From the NCBI RefSeq assembly GCF_022606355.1, contig NZ_JAHHZQ010000002.1, positions 186,001 through 250,000 of the forward strand: a DNA stretch of 64,000 nucleotides, written 5' to 3'. This document shows positions 38,395 through 46,454 of the stretch, piece after piece. Origin of the DNA: Leifsonia shinshuensis. GTDB lineage: Bacteria; Actinomycetota; Actinomycetes; Actinomycetales; Microbacteriaceae. The position numbers and the translations under genes are program-made. How positions within the stretch are numbered: position 1 is the first letter of the stretch; each line of letters starts with the position of its first letter. The notes below the pieces were generated by a model. That model searched no databases. It worked only from the letters and a program-made list of their open reading frames with translations, and was not told the origin of the DNA.

Positions 38395-39927
38395 ATGACC
38401 GACGACCACACCTTCCGGGGGTCCTCCGCGGCCTCGGCGGCCTCCGCCGCCTCCGCCTCCGCCTCCCGCTGGCCCGCCGGGTTCCTCTGGGGATCCGCGA
38501 CCGCCGCCGCCCAGATCGAGGGCGCCGCCCACGAGGACGGCAAGGAGGACTCCATCTGGGACGCCTTCGCCCGAGTCCCCGGGGCGATCGCCGGCGGCGA
38601 CGCCCCCGAGCGCGCCATCGACCACTATCACCGCATGCCGCAGGACGTCGCCCTGATGGCCGAGCTCGGCCTCCAGTCGTACCGCTTCTCGACATCGTGG
38701 GCGCGCGTCAAGCCGGGCGACCGAGGCGTCAACCGCGCCGGGCTGGACTTCTACAGCCGGCTGGTCGACGAACTGCTCGGGGCAGGCATCCTGCCCTGGC
38801 TCACGCTGTACCACTGGGACCTGCCGCTGGCGCTGGAGGAGCGCGGCGGCTGGGCGAACCGCGACACGGCCTACCGCTTCCGCGACTACGCCATCGCGGT
38901 GTACGACGCGCTCGGCGACCGGGTCTCGCACTGGACGACCTTCAACGAGCCGCTGTGCTCGTCGCTCATCGCCTACGCCGCCGGCGAGCATGCCCCCGGC
39001 CGCAGGGAGCCGCGCGCCGCCCTGGCCGCCCTGCACCACCAGCATCTCGCCCACGGGCTCGCCGGCGCGGCGATCCGCGACCTCGCATCGGAGCACGACG
39101 GCCGCGCCGAGCAGCTGCGGCTCGGCATCACGCTCAACCTGACGAACGCCGTGCCGAACGACCCGGACGACGCCGCCGACCTCGACGCCGCGCGCCGCAT
39201 CGACGGCCTCTGGAACCGCATGTACCTCGACCCGATCCTGGAGGGCACCTACCCGGCCGATGTGCTGGAGGACCTGCGCGAGTACCGGTTCGAGGAGCTG
39301 GTGCACGACGGCGACCTCGCCGCGATCCGGCAGCCGATCGACTTCGTCGGGGTCAACCACTACCACGACGACAACGTCAGCGGGCATCCGCTGGCCGCCG
39401 ACACGGCGTCGGCCCCGGTTCCGACGGACCGGCCGAAGTCGTCGCCGTTCGTCGGCAGCGAGTTCGTCACGTTCCCGTCCAGGAGCCTGCCGACGACCGC
39501 CATGGGCTGGGAGGTCAACCCGAACGGCCTCCGGGACCTGCTGGTGCGGCTCACGGCGGAGTACCCGGCGCTTCCGCCGCTGTACATCACCGAGAACGGC
39601 GCGGCCTACGACGACGCCGTGGACGACGACGGCCGCATCCGCGACCTCGAGCGGGAGGCGTACATCGTCGCGCACCTCGAGGCGGTGCGCGAGGCGATCG
39701 CCGCGGGCGCCGACGTGCGCGGCTACTTCGTCTGGTCGCTGCTCGACAACTTCGAGTGGGCGTGGGGGTACGCCAAGCGGTTCGGCATCGTCCACGTCGA
39801 CTACGACACGCTGCAGCGCACGGTGAAGGACTCGGGCCGCGCTTACGCCCGGATCATCGCCTCCGCCGCCACCGTCGCGGCCGATGTGGTGGGCGTGCCC
39901 ACCGGATCTGCAGCAGCTCGCGCCTAA
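38395..39927 (+). CDS. bglC: GH1 beta-glucosidase
   Basis: The product is a 510-aa cytoplasmic glycoside hydrolase family 1 enzyme that would split imported cellobiose or other beta-glucosides. The acid/base Glu lies in TFNEPL (near residue 183) and the nucleophile Glu in ITENGAAYDD (near residue 399). Early motifs QSYRFSTSWARV and LYHWDLP match the family. A short Ala/Ser-rich N-terminal extension precedes FLWGSATAAAQIEGA. ATG at 38395 is 2 bp after the permease stop. Confidence 0.93.
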   Translation: MTDDHTFRGSSAASAASAASASASRWPAGFLWGSATAAAQIEGAAHEDGKEDSIWDAFARVPGAIAGGDAPERAIDHYHRMPQDVALMAELGLQSYRFSTSWARVKPGDRGVNRAGLDFYSRLVDELLGAGILPWLTLYHWDLPLALEERGGWANRDTAYRFRDYAIAVYDALGDRVSHWTTFNEPLCSSLIAYAAGEHAPGRREPRAALAALHHQHLAHGLAGAAIRDLASEHDGRAEQLRLGITLNLTNAVPNDPDDAADLDAARRIDGLWNRMYLDPILEGTYPADVLEDLREYRFEELVHDGDLAAIRQPIDFVGVNHYHDDNVSGHPLAADTASAPVPTDRPKSSPFVGSEFVTFPSRSLPTTAMGWEVNPNGLRDLLVRLTAEYPALPPLYITENGAAYDDAVDDDGRIRDLEREAYIVAHLEAVREAIAAGADVRGYFVWSLLDNFEWAWGYAKRFGIVHVDYDTLQRTVKDSGRAYARIIASAATVAADVVGVPTGSAAARA

Positions 39928-39930
39928 CAT

Positions 39931-39960
39931 GGGTCGGGCGTCGTCAACGGCGCCCGACCC
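39931..39960. terminator. Hairpin between glucosidase and LacI genes
   Basis: A perfect 10-bp stem GGGTCGGGCG/CGCCCGACCC (39931-39940, 39951-39960) with a 10-nt loop lies 3 bp after the glucosidase stop. It may end the operon or lower read-through into the regulator gene, which starts 27 bp later. Confidence 0.75.
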
Positions 39961-39987
39961 CACTCGACGCACCGAGAAGAGGAACCG

Positions 39988-41010
39988 ATGTCGACGGAGC
40001 AGGTGGACGGCCGTTCAGTGCCGACCCTGGAGGCCGTCGCCGCGCGCGCGGGCGTGTCGCGGGCGACCGTCTCCCGCGTCGTCAACGGCTCCCCCAAGGT
40101 GAAGCCGGAGGTGGTGGAGGCGGTGACCCGCGCCATCGCCGACCTCAACTACGTGCCGAACCGCGCCGCCCGCTCCCTCGCCTCCCGGCGCACCCAGGTG
40201 ATCGCACTGGTGGTTCCCGAGTCGACGGCGAAGGTGTTCGCCGACCCGTTCTTCGCCTCCATCGTGCAAGGCGTCGCCCTGAGCCTCGCAGACACCGAGT
40301 ACACGCTCAACATGGTGATCTCGTCGGAGACCAACCCCGACAAGACCCGCCGATACCTCATGGGCGGCAACGTCGACGGCGCCCTGGTGGTCTCGCACCA
40401 CTCGGGCGACCATTCGTACGCTCAGCTGGGCTCGACCCTCCCGATCGTGTTCGGCGGACGGCCCGTGAGCGAGTCCCAGCACGAGTCGTACTTCGTGGAC
40501 GTGGACAACGTGGCAGGCTCGGCCGGCGCCGCGGAGCACCTGATCGCCCAGGGCCGCCGCAACATCGCCCTGATCACCGGCCCGCAGGACATGCCTGCCG
40601 GGCTCGACCGCTTCACCGGCTGGCGCGACGCCCTGCTGGCGCACGGCCTCGACACCTCCCTCGTCGAGTACGGCGACTTCTCGCCCTACTCCGGCATGGA
40701 GGCCATGCGGAGGCTGCTCGCGACGGGCAGGCCGATCGACGGCCTGTTCGCCGCGAACGATCAGATGGCTGCGGGTGCCTACTCGGCGATCCACGAGGCG
40801 GGGCTCGACATCCCGCGCGACATCGCCGTGGTCGGCTTCGACGACGACAACTTCGGGCTCACCGCGACCCCGCCGCTGACGACCGTGCACCAGCCGTCCA
40901 TCGGCCTGGGCGAGACCATGGCCCGCGTGCTCGTCCGCCGCCTCGCCGGCGAGCCCGTCGACCGCGTGACGCTGCTGCCGACCGAGCTCGTGGTCCGCCA
41001 GAGCTCCTGA
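39988..41010 (+). CDS. cebR: LacI-family repressor, CebR-like
   Basis: The product is a 340-aa LacI/GalR regulator. The HTH is TLEAVAARAGVSRATVSRVVN with the hinge helix VPNRAARSLASRRT. The periplasmic-binding-like effector domain follows, with GFDDDNFGLTATPPLTTVHQP near the C-terminus. Its place downstream of the sugar operon and the CebR-like palindromes upstream of the operon point to a repressor induced by cellobiose or a related disaccharide. Symbol and effector are inferred from context. Confidence 0.85.
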   Translation: MSTEQVDGRSVPTLEAVAARAGVSRATVSRVVNGSPKVKPEVVEAVTRAIADLNYVPNRAARSLASRRTQVIALVVPESTAKVFADPFFASIVQGVALSLADTEYTLNMVISSETNPDKTRRYLMGGNVDGALVVSHHSGDHSYAQLGSTLPIVFGGRPVSESQHESYFVDVDNVAGSAGAAEHLIAQGRRNIALITGPQDMPAGLDRFTGWRDALLAHGLDTSLVEYGDFSPYSGMEAMRRLLATGRPIDGLFAANDQMAAGAYSAIHEAGLDIPRDIAVVGFDDDNFGLTATPPLTTVHQPSIGLGETMARVLVRRLAGEPVDRVTLLPTELVVRQSS

Positions 41011-41188
41011 GGCCGGGTCGGCCGTGCCGGGCGCGCGGGCGGAGGTCGCCGACAACTCCGGAGATCCGTACCGATCCCGCTCCGATCTCCGTTCGAACGG
41101 GCCAGAGGCGGCCCTCCCGGCGCAGGCCTCCGGAGCTACGGTCACCCCCCGCCCACCGCGCCGGCGAAGAGGACCGCGCGCTGCGACC

Positions 41189-42022
41189 TCAGGCCAGGCG
41201 GCGGTAGAGGCGGTTGCCGACCACGGCGAGCGCGAAACCCGTGGTCGCGATCGCGGAGACGCCTCCCGCGTAGGCGATGAAGAGGTGCTCGGTGCCGTTC
41301 TGAGTGGAGTTGTAGGTGACCACGAGCGCGACGGCGGCCACGATCCCGCACGCGGCGGCGATCCAGACCAGCGCCCAGAGCTTCGAGCGCACCGGCGGGT
41401 CGGCCGGACGCAGCCGCAGGGAGGCCAGCACGACGCCGGCGATGCATCCCCAGAACGCGACCACGAGCATCCCGGCGATGACGTCGCTCGGCCGGTGCCA
41501 CTGCTCCACCAGCGTGGAGGCGCCCGCGGCGACCGTGAACAGTGAACCGAGCACAGCCGCGAGCGGCCGGTAGCGCGGCGCCGTCACCAGGAAGACGACC
41601 AGCGCCGCGGAGGCGGCGACAGCCGTGTGGCCGGACGGCAACGAGTTCGCGAGCCCGGTGTCCACGCCCTTCGCCGGTCGTGACAGCACGGAGTACTTGA
41701 GCACCTGCGTGCTCACGTTCGCCGCGACCGCCGCCCCCGCGGCGATGGCGAGCACCAACCAGTTGCGTCGCAGGAGCACGATGATCAGCGCCACGACCGC
41801 ACCGATGACGACGGCCGCGACGGGGAGGGCGTTCAGGAACGACTGCGCGAACTCGATGAGGTCGCCCTTCCAGACATTGGCCCCGGCGAACGACCGCTCG
41901 TCGATGACCTGGCCGATGTAGCTGCGCACGAAGAAGAGGTACACGCCGACGAAGAGGACGGTCGTGCCGAGCGCGCCCCAGACGAACGGGAGGGCACGGA
42001 GTGCGGCGGGTCGCATAGTCAT
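41189..42022 (-). CDS. PAP2-family membrane phosphatase
   Basis: The product is a 277-aa protein with about six membrane spans. The three phosphatase motifs are present: KYSVLSRPAKG, LPSGHTAVAASAA and VEQWHRPSDVIAG. It would dephosphorylate a lipid phosphate such as phosphatidate or undecaprenyl diphosphate at the membrane. ATG at 42022 follows GAAGGG by 4 nt, and another ATG two codons later is also possible. The upstream extension to 42106 was rejected. The 178-bp spacer to the LacI stop holds only an 8-bp CGGAGATC/GATCTCCG repeat. Confidence 0.85.
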   Translation of the reverse strand: MTMRPAALRALPFVWGALGTTVLFVGVYLFFVRSYIGQVIDERSFAGANVWKGDLIEFAQSFLNALPVAAVVIGAVVALIIVLLRRNWLVLAIAAGAAVAANVSTQVLKYSVLSRPAKGVDTGLANSLPSGHTAVAASAALVVFLVTAPRYRPLAAVLGSLFTVAAGASTLVEQWHRPSDVIAGMLVVAFWGCIAGVVLASLRLRPADPPVRSKLWALVWIAAACGIVAAVALVVTYNSTQNGTEHLFIAYAGGVSAIATTGFALAVVGNRLYRRLA

Positions 42023-42096
42023 CAACCCTTCCACACCGTTCCCGGGAAGTCCCGGGAAGTCCCGGAAAGCCGGGTCGCGGGGCGCGGATGCGCCCG

Positions 42097-42152
42097 CGAA
42101 GGGCACGCAAGCCCCCTATCGGACCGTTTGAGGGGCGCTTACGTGCCCCTCG
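42097..42152. repeat. Intergenic palindrome, CGARGGGCAC family (PAP2/methyltransferase)
   Basis: The left arm, CGAAGGGCACGCAAGC then CCCCTATCGG, pairs imperfectly with the right arm CCGTTTGAGGGGCGCTTACG then TGCCCCTCG. The element lies 75 bp upstream of the phosphatase start and 30 bp downstream of the methyltransferase stop, so it can only terminate the latter. Confidence 0.78.
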
Positions 42153-42182
42153 GCGGACTACGCGCCCCGGACCGCGCGAGCG

Positions 42183-43076
42183 TCAGCCGACGAAGCGCAC
42201 GCCGTCGACCGCCTCCGCCAGCCGGGCGCGCATGATCGCGACCGCGTCGGCGCTGCTGTCGACGAGCAGGAACCTGCGGCCCAGAGCCGCCGCGACGGCG
42301 CCGGTCGTGCCGCTGCCCGCGAAGAAGTCCAGCACCCAGTCGCCTTCGCGGCTCGACGCCTGCACGATCCGACGGAGGACGCCCTCCGGCTTCTGGGTCG
42401 GATAGCCGGTCTTCTCGCGACCGGTCGGCGACACGATGGTGTGCCACCACACGTCGGTGGGCAGCTTGCCGAGTTCGGCCTTCTCCGGTGTGACGAGGCC
42501 GGGGGCCATGTAGGGCTCGCGGTCGACGGCCGCGGAGTCGAAGTAGTAGCCGCGCGGGCTCTTCACGTAGACGAGGATCGTGTCGTGCTTCGCCGGCCAG
42601 CGGTTCTTGGCCTTCGCGCCGTAGTCGTAGGCCCAGACGATCTCGTTGAGGAACGACTCTCGCCCGAAGAGCGCATCGAGCAGCACTTTCGCGTAGTGCG
42701 ATTCGCGGTAGTCGAGGTGCAGGTACAGCGTCCCGCTGTCGGCGAGCAGCCGCCAGGCCTCGATCAGCCGCGGCTCGAGAAAGCCCCAGTAGTCCTCGAA
42801 CCGGTCGTCGTAGCGGAGCAGGTCGCCCTTGATGCGTTCGTAGCTGCGGCCCTGGAAGCCGATCACGCTGCCGGCGCCGGCCTCCGCTCGCACGGCTTTC
42901 GTGCGCTGCCGCGCCTGCGGGCGCCCGGTGTTGAAGGGCGGGTCGAGGTAGATGAGCTGGAACGCCCCCGACGGGAGACCGCTGACCACCTCGAGGTTGT
43001 CGGCGTGTACGACGGTGCTCGGCCCGTCCGGCTGCCACAGCACCGAGGAGGAGGCGTCGGCAGCGGGCTCGGGCAT
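42183..43076 (-). CDS. Orphan beta-class DNA methyltransferase
   Basis: The product is a 297-aa amino-methyltransferase (N6-adenine or N4-cytosine). Catalytic motif IV LIYLDPPFNTG comes first (near residue 48), and the SAM-binding motif I WVLDFFAGSGTTG comes near the C-terminus. This IV-then-I order defines the beta class, as in CcrM and HinfI methylases. No restriction nuclease gene is adjacent, so it is probably solitary and epigenetic or protective. The start is uncertain: ATG codons at 43076 and 43094 are in frame and neither has a strong ribosome site. Confidence 0.88.
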   Translation of the reverse strand: MPEPAADASSSVLWQPDGPSTVVHADNLEVVSGLPSGAFQLIYLDPPFNTGRPQARQRTKAVRAEAGAGSVIGFQGRSYERIKGDLLRYDDRFEDYWGFLEPRLIEAWRLLADSGTLYLHLDYRESHYAKVLLDALFGRESFLNEIVWAYDYGAKAKNRWPAKHDTILVYVKSPRGYYFDSAAVDREPYMAPGLVTPEKAELGKLPTDVWWHTIVSPTGREKTGYPTQKPEGVLRRIVQASSREGDWVLDFFAGSGTTGAVAAALGRRFLLVDSSADAVAIMRARLAEAVDGVRFVG

Positions 43077-43131
43077 GCGTCCATTCTCGCGCATGGGCCG
43101 TCTGGGCGCGGGCACCGGGTAGCCTGTCGGC

Positions 43132-43416
43132 ATGACGCTGACCGTCGAGAAGCAGCCCGACCACTCCCGCTACGCCCTTCTGAAGGACGGCGAGGTGATC
43201 GGCGTGGCCGAGTACGAGCTCCGGGACGACGCGATCGTCTTCACCCATACGGAGGTCGACCCCGAGAAGCGGGAACGTGGGATGGCCTCCGAGCTGGTGC
43301 AGACGGCGCTCGACGATGTGCGAGACCGCACCTCCCTGCGGGTCATCGCGACCTGCCCGTACGTGCGGCGCTGGCTGCAGGACCACCCCGAGTACCAGGC
43401 GTTGCAGCGCCGCTGA
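43132..43416 (+). CDS. GNAT-fold N-acetyltransferase, YjdJ type
   Basis: The product is a 94-aa single-domain acetyltransferase of the small COG2388 group. It starts MTLTVEKQPDHSRYALLKDG and has HTEVDPEKRERGMASELVQTALDDVR, where the R-x-x-G-x-A segment is the acetyl-CoA pyrophosphate loop. CPYVRRWLQDHPEYQAL closes the domain. The substrate is unknown. It is divergent from the methyltransferase gene across 55 bp. The short length is normal for this group. Confidence 0.85.
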   Translation: MTLTVEKQPDHSRYALLKDGEVIGVAEYELRDDAIVFTHTEVDPEKRERGMASELVQTALDDVRDRTSLRVIATCPYVRRWLQDHPEYQALQRR

Positions 43417-43466
43417 CGCCAGCCGCGGAGGAGGCCGGCTCCCAGCAACCGCGCGAGATTGACATG

Positions 43467-43472
43467 TAATAT
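43467..43472 (+). promoter_or_regulatory. -10 box suggesting a leaderless transcript
   Basis: TAATAT at 43467-43472 lies 7 nt before the ATG at 43480, with TTGACA at 43459-43464 only 2 bp upstream of it. The spacing from -10 to ATG fits a leaderless mRNA, common in Actinobacteria. The TTGACA is too close to serve as the -35 of this -10. Confidence 0.4.
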
Positions 43473-43479
43473 TCTTTGC

Positions 43480-44127
43480 ATGATGCCAGAGACCGTCACG
43501 CGCAGATCTCGCCTGACCGAGGAAGCTGCTCGCCGCACGCCCCGGCAACGGCCGATCACCCTCCTCCGCGTCGCCTTCGCTCTCGCCATCGGCCCCTGCT
43601 GGGCCGCGGTCGCCCGAGCGGCGTCCGGCGAGGACGCCCGCTGGCTCTACGATGCCGGCGCTCCGTGGGCCGCTGCGGCATTCGGCGCCGCCTGGCTCCT
43701 GCCGTTCCGTCCGGTGGCGGCGCGCATGCTCGCCGCGTTCGTCACCCTCGCGCTCGGACTCGTCGTCTACTACCTCCCGTACCCGCCGTCGGTGCTGTGG
43801 CTGGGGTTCGCGGTCGTCGCCGCAGCGTTCTACGGGTTGCTCGGCTGGTGGCGTTCCCGAGGCGTCTCCGGTTGGAAGGATGTCGCCGTCGCCGGAGCCG
43901 TCGGCGGTCCGTTCTTCCTCCAGGCATCCTGGTCCATGCTCTCTCCGTACGGGGCCGGCGAGGGAACGTTGGTGTTCGCGATCGCCGGTGCGGTCGTGAG
44001 CGCCGCCAGCGCGCGGTCGCCGCGCGCACGCCTCCTCGCTCCGGTGGCGGCGGTCTTCGCCGGCGCGGCACTCTTCATGGCGATCTGGGCGGTCGCCGGC
44101 AGCAGCCTGGCGACCGAGCTGCTCTGA
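43480..44127 (+). CDS. Polytopic membrane protein, unknown function
   Basis: The product is a 215-aa protein with about six to seven hydrophobic spans and short loops. An N-terminal basic region (TRRSRLTEEAARRTPRQR) precedes the first span. WLYDAGAPWAAAAFGAAWLLPFRP and QASWSMLSPYGAGEGTLVF are the most distinctive parts. I recognise no family motif. The next codon is also ATG (43483). No ribosome site is seen, consistent with the leaderless promoter. It converges with a 121-aa membrane protein gene 25 bp away. Confidence 0.65.
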   Translation: MMPETVTRRSRLTEEAARRTPRQRPITLLRVAFALAIGPCWAAVARAASGEDARWLYDAGAPWAAAAFGAAWLLPFRPVAARMLAAFVTLALGLVVYYLPYPPSVLWLGFAVVAAAFYGLLGWWRSRGVSGWKDVAVAGAVGGPFFLQASWSMLSPYGAGEGTLVFAIAGAVVSAASARSPRARLLAPVAAVFAGAALFMAIWAVAGSSLATELL

Positions 44128-44152
44128 GGGGACCGCTCACGGCGGGCCCGCG

Positions 44153-44518
44153 TCAGGCGCGGTGGGAGTCCGAGGTGCGCGTGGTGGCGCGGCCCTCTTC
44201 GGAGGGCGCGCGGCCCTCGGCGCGCTGCCCGCGACCGGCCGTACCGACGTCGATGGTGATCTTGCCCGCCTCCCACACGCCCTTGTCGCCGTCACCGGGA
44301 AGCGGAGCGGGAGCCGGGAGGAACGACTGACGGTCCAGCTCCTGCTGGGCTTCGTGACGCGTGGGCGCGAAGACCTCGTCGAACGAGCCGCCGATGGCGC
44401 CGCTCATGGTGCCCGAGCCGCGGTTCGTCTTGTTGGAGAGGTCGATCCAGCCGAGCTTCACACCGGTGACGATCGCGGCGACGAGCACGCACACGACGAC
44501 GACGACCCACCAGTTCAC
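44153..44518 (-). CDS. Single-span membrane protein coupled to haem ABC operon
   Basis: The product is a 121-aa protein with one N-terminal membrane span (about residues 4-24), then GWIDLSNKTNRGSGTMSGAIGGSFDEVF and a charged C-terminus rich in Arg and Glu. I associate the SGAIGGSFDEVFAPTRHEAQQELD segment with a widespread actinobacterial protein family of unknown role. ATG at 44518 overlaps the stop of the haem transporter ATPase gene (ATGA), so it is translated from the same mRNA. A direct role in haem uptake is not shown. Confidence 0.7.
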   Translation of the reverse strand: MNWWVVVVVCVLVAAIVTGVKLGWIDLSNKTNRGSGTMSGAIGGSFDEVFAPTRHEAQQELDRQSFLPAPAPLPGDGDKGVWEAGKITIDVGTAGRGQRAEGRAPSEEGRATTRTSDSHRA

Positions 44519-45345
44519 GCGTCAAGGGTACCGGAGACCCGCTGGCGGCTCGGCGGACGCACAGGAAGAACCAAGGGTACGCCGCTGCTCGGGTGCGGCA
44601 CGACCTCCACGGGGTGGTCGTAGACCTCGCTGATCCGGGAGGCGATGAGCACCTCCTCCGGACGCCCCTCCGCGACGACCCCACCGCCGTGCAGCAGGAC
44701 CAGCCGGTCGGCATACGCCGCCGCCAGGTCGAGATCGTGCAGCACCGCGAGCACGGCTCCGCCGTCGTGCGCGAGCCCCGCGGCGAGCGCCAGCACCTGC
44801 TCGCGGTGACCGAGGTCGAGGGCGTCGGTGGGCTCGTCGAGCAGGGTGATCGGGCAGCCCTGGGCGAGCACCCGTGCGAGCGAGACGCGTGCGAGCTCGC
44901 CGCCGGACAGGGTCGTGACGTCGCGGTCGGCGAGGTGGGCGACACCGGTGCGGGCGAGAGCGTCCGCGATGCGCTCGTCGTCGTGGGACGCCTCGGGCGT
45001 GCGCGCCCACGGCGTGCGTCCCATCGCCACGACCTCCCGCACCGGGTACGAGAACGAGACGCCCTTCTGCTGCGGCAGCACCGCCCGGCGGCGGCCGAGC
45101 TCGAGCGGGCGGAGACGGTGGGCGTCCACGCCGTCGATGAGCGCCCTTCCGGCGGTGGGCGGGAGGTCGCCCGCCAGTGTGCTCAGCGCGGTCGACTTTC
45201 CGGCGCCGTTGGGGCCGATCAGGGCGACCAGCTCGCCGGGCCTGACCTCCAGGTCGACGCGATCGAGAATGCGGCGCCCGGCGACCTCCACGGTCACGTC
45301 GCGGAGTTCGGCTCCGGGCTCGTCGGTCGGCGCGGCCGCCGTCAT
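44515..45345 (-). CDS. hmuV: Haem ABC transporter ATP-binding protein
   Basis: The product is a 276-aa ABC ATPase. Walker A is IGPNGAGKS, the signature is LSGGELARVSLARVLAQ, and Walker B is PITLLDEPTDALDLGHRE with the switch His in LHDLDLA. The FecE/HmuV type is shown by similarity of layout and the neighbouring HmuU and HmuT. It drives haem import through the permease. The start overlaps the hmuU stop by 4 nt, as do all joints of this operon. ATG at 45345 was chosen for normal length. Confidence 0.92.
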   Translation of the reverse strand: MTAAAPTDEPGAELRDVTVEVAGRRILDRVDLEVRPGELVALIGPNGAGKSTALSTLAGDLPPTAGRALIDGVDAHRLRPLELGRRRAVLPQQKGVSFSYPVREVVAMGRTPWARTPEASHDDERIADALARTGVAHLADRDVTTLSGGELARVSLARVLAQGCPITLLDEPTDALDLGHREQVLALAAGLAHDGGAVLAVLHDLDLAAAYADRLVLLHGGGVVAEGRPEEVLIASRISEVYDHPVEVVPHPSSGVPLVLPVRPPSRQRVSGTLDA

Positions 45346-46454
45346 GCCCGCTCCCCCGTCGCGATGGTGCGACGCAGCAGCACGAAGAACACCGGCCCGC
45401 CGACCAGCGCGGTGAACATGCCGATCGGGAGGTCGGCGAACGGCACCGCCGTGCGCGCTGCGACGTCGGCGGCCGCGATCAGCAGCGCGCCTCCCAGCGC
45501 GCTCGCCGGCAGCAGCGCAGCGTGGGCCGGGCCGATGAGCAGCCGGAGGACGTGCGGCACGATGAGCCCGACGAAGGCGATGATCCCCGCGAACGAGACC
45601 GCCGCCGCGGTCAGCAGCGCGACCAGCAGCACCGCCGTCAGTCGCACGCGCTCGACGGGAACGCCGAGGTGACGGGCGCTGCGATCGCCGAGGGCGAGCA
45701 CGTCGAGGCGTCGGGCGAGCGCGGAGGCGCCGACCACGCCGACCGCGAGCAGGGGCAGCGTGATGCCCACGGCCGACCAGGTCGCGCCGTTGAGCGAGCC
45801 GAGCTGCCAGAACATGATCTGCTCCCGGCTGGCCGTGTCGGCGACGAAGACGAGGAGCGCGATGATCGCGTTGGCAATCGCGTTGACCGCGATGCCGGTC
45901 AGCACGAGCATCAGGACTCTGGTGCGTCCCTGCGCTCGCGAGAGCACGTAGACGAGGAGGGTCGTGACGACACCGCAGACGAAGGCCGCCGCCGGTACCG
46001 TCGCGGCGCCGAACGCGTGGAGGCCGAAGACGATCGCGGCGCACGCCCCGACGGCGGCCCCCGCCGAGACGCCGACGACCGCCGGCTCCGCGAGCGGATT
46101 CGCGAAAACACCCTGCATGAGCGCGCCCGCGACTCCGAGGGCCGCACCGACGACCAGTCCCAGCACGATGCGCGGAAAGCGGACGTTCCAGAGCGCACCG
46201 TCGGCGTAGGCGTCGGCGGCCGCAGACGGTGCGAGCCCGAGCCGGCGGCCGAACGACGCCACGACCTCGGCGGGAGACAGCGAGAACTGGCCGATGCCGG
46301 CCGACAGCAGGGCGACGCCGAGCAGCAGCACGACCAGCGTCGTGATCACCGCGGCTCGACGTGCCTTGGCCCGCGCGACAGCCGAGAGCTGCGAGGCGGG
46401 GGCGGAGGCCGCCCCCGCGTCGGACACGCGCACCCTCGCCGCCCGCGCCGTCAT
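45342..46454 (-). CDS. hmuU: Haem ABC transporter permease (FecCD family)
   Basis: The product is a 370-aa BtuC/FecCD-type permease with about ten spans. Typical segments are VRFPRIVLGLVVGAALGVAG, FANPLAEPAVVGVSAGAAVG and GIIAFVGLIVPHVLRLLIG. A cytoplasmic N-terminus of about 35 residues precedes the first span. It forms the membrane channel with hmuV. The start overlaps hmuT, and the stop overlaps hmuV. Siderophore transport is the alternative, but the htaA gene upstream favours haem. Confidence 0.92.
   Translation of the reverse strand: MTARAARVRVSDAGAASAPASQLSAVARAKARRAAVITTLVVLLLGVALLSAGIGQFSLSPAEVVASFGRRLGLAPSAAADAYADGALWNVRFPRIVLGLVVGAALGVAGALMQGVFANPLAEPAVVGVSAGAAVGACAAIVFGLHAFGAATVPAAAFVCGVVTTLLVYVLSRAQGRTRVLMLVLTGIAVNAIANAIIALLVFVADTASREQIMFWQLGSLNGATWSAVGITLPLLAVGVVGASALARRLDVLALGDRSARHLGVPVERVRLTAVLLVALLTAAAVSFAGIIAFVGLIVPHVLRLLIGPAHAALLPASALGGALLIAAADVAARTAVPFADLPIGMFTALVGGPVFFVLLRRTIATGERA

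Noticed and set aside
43459-43472. TTGACA and TAATAT as one -35/-10 promoter pair
   Set aside because: They are only 2 bp apart, so they cannot be used together. Only the TAATAT fits as a -10 box.
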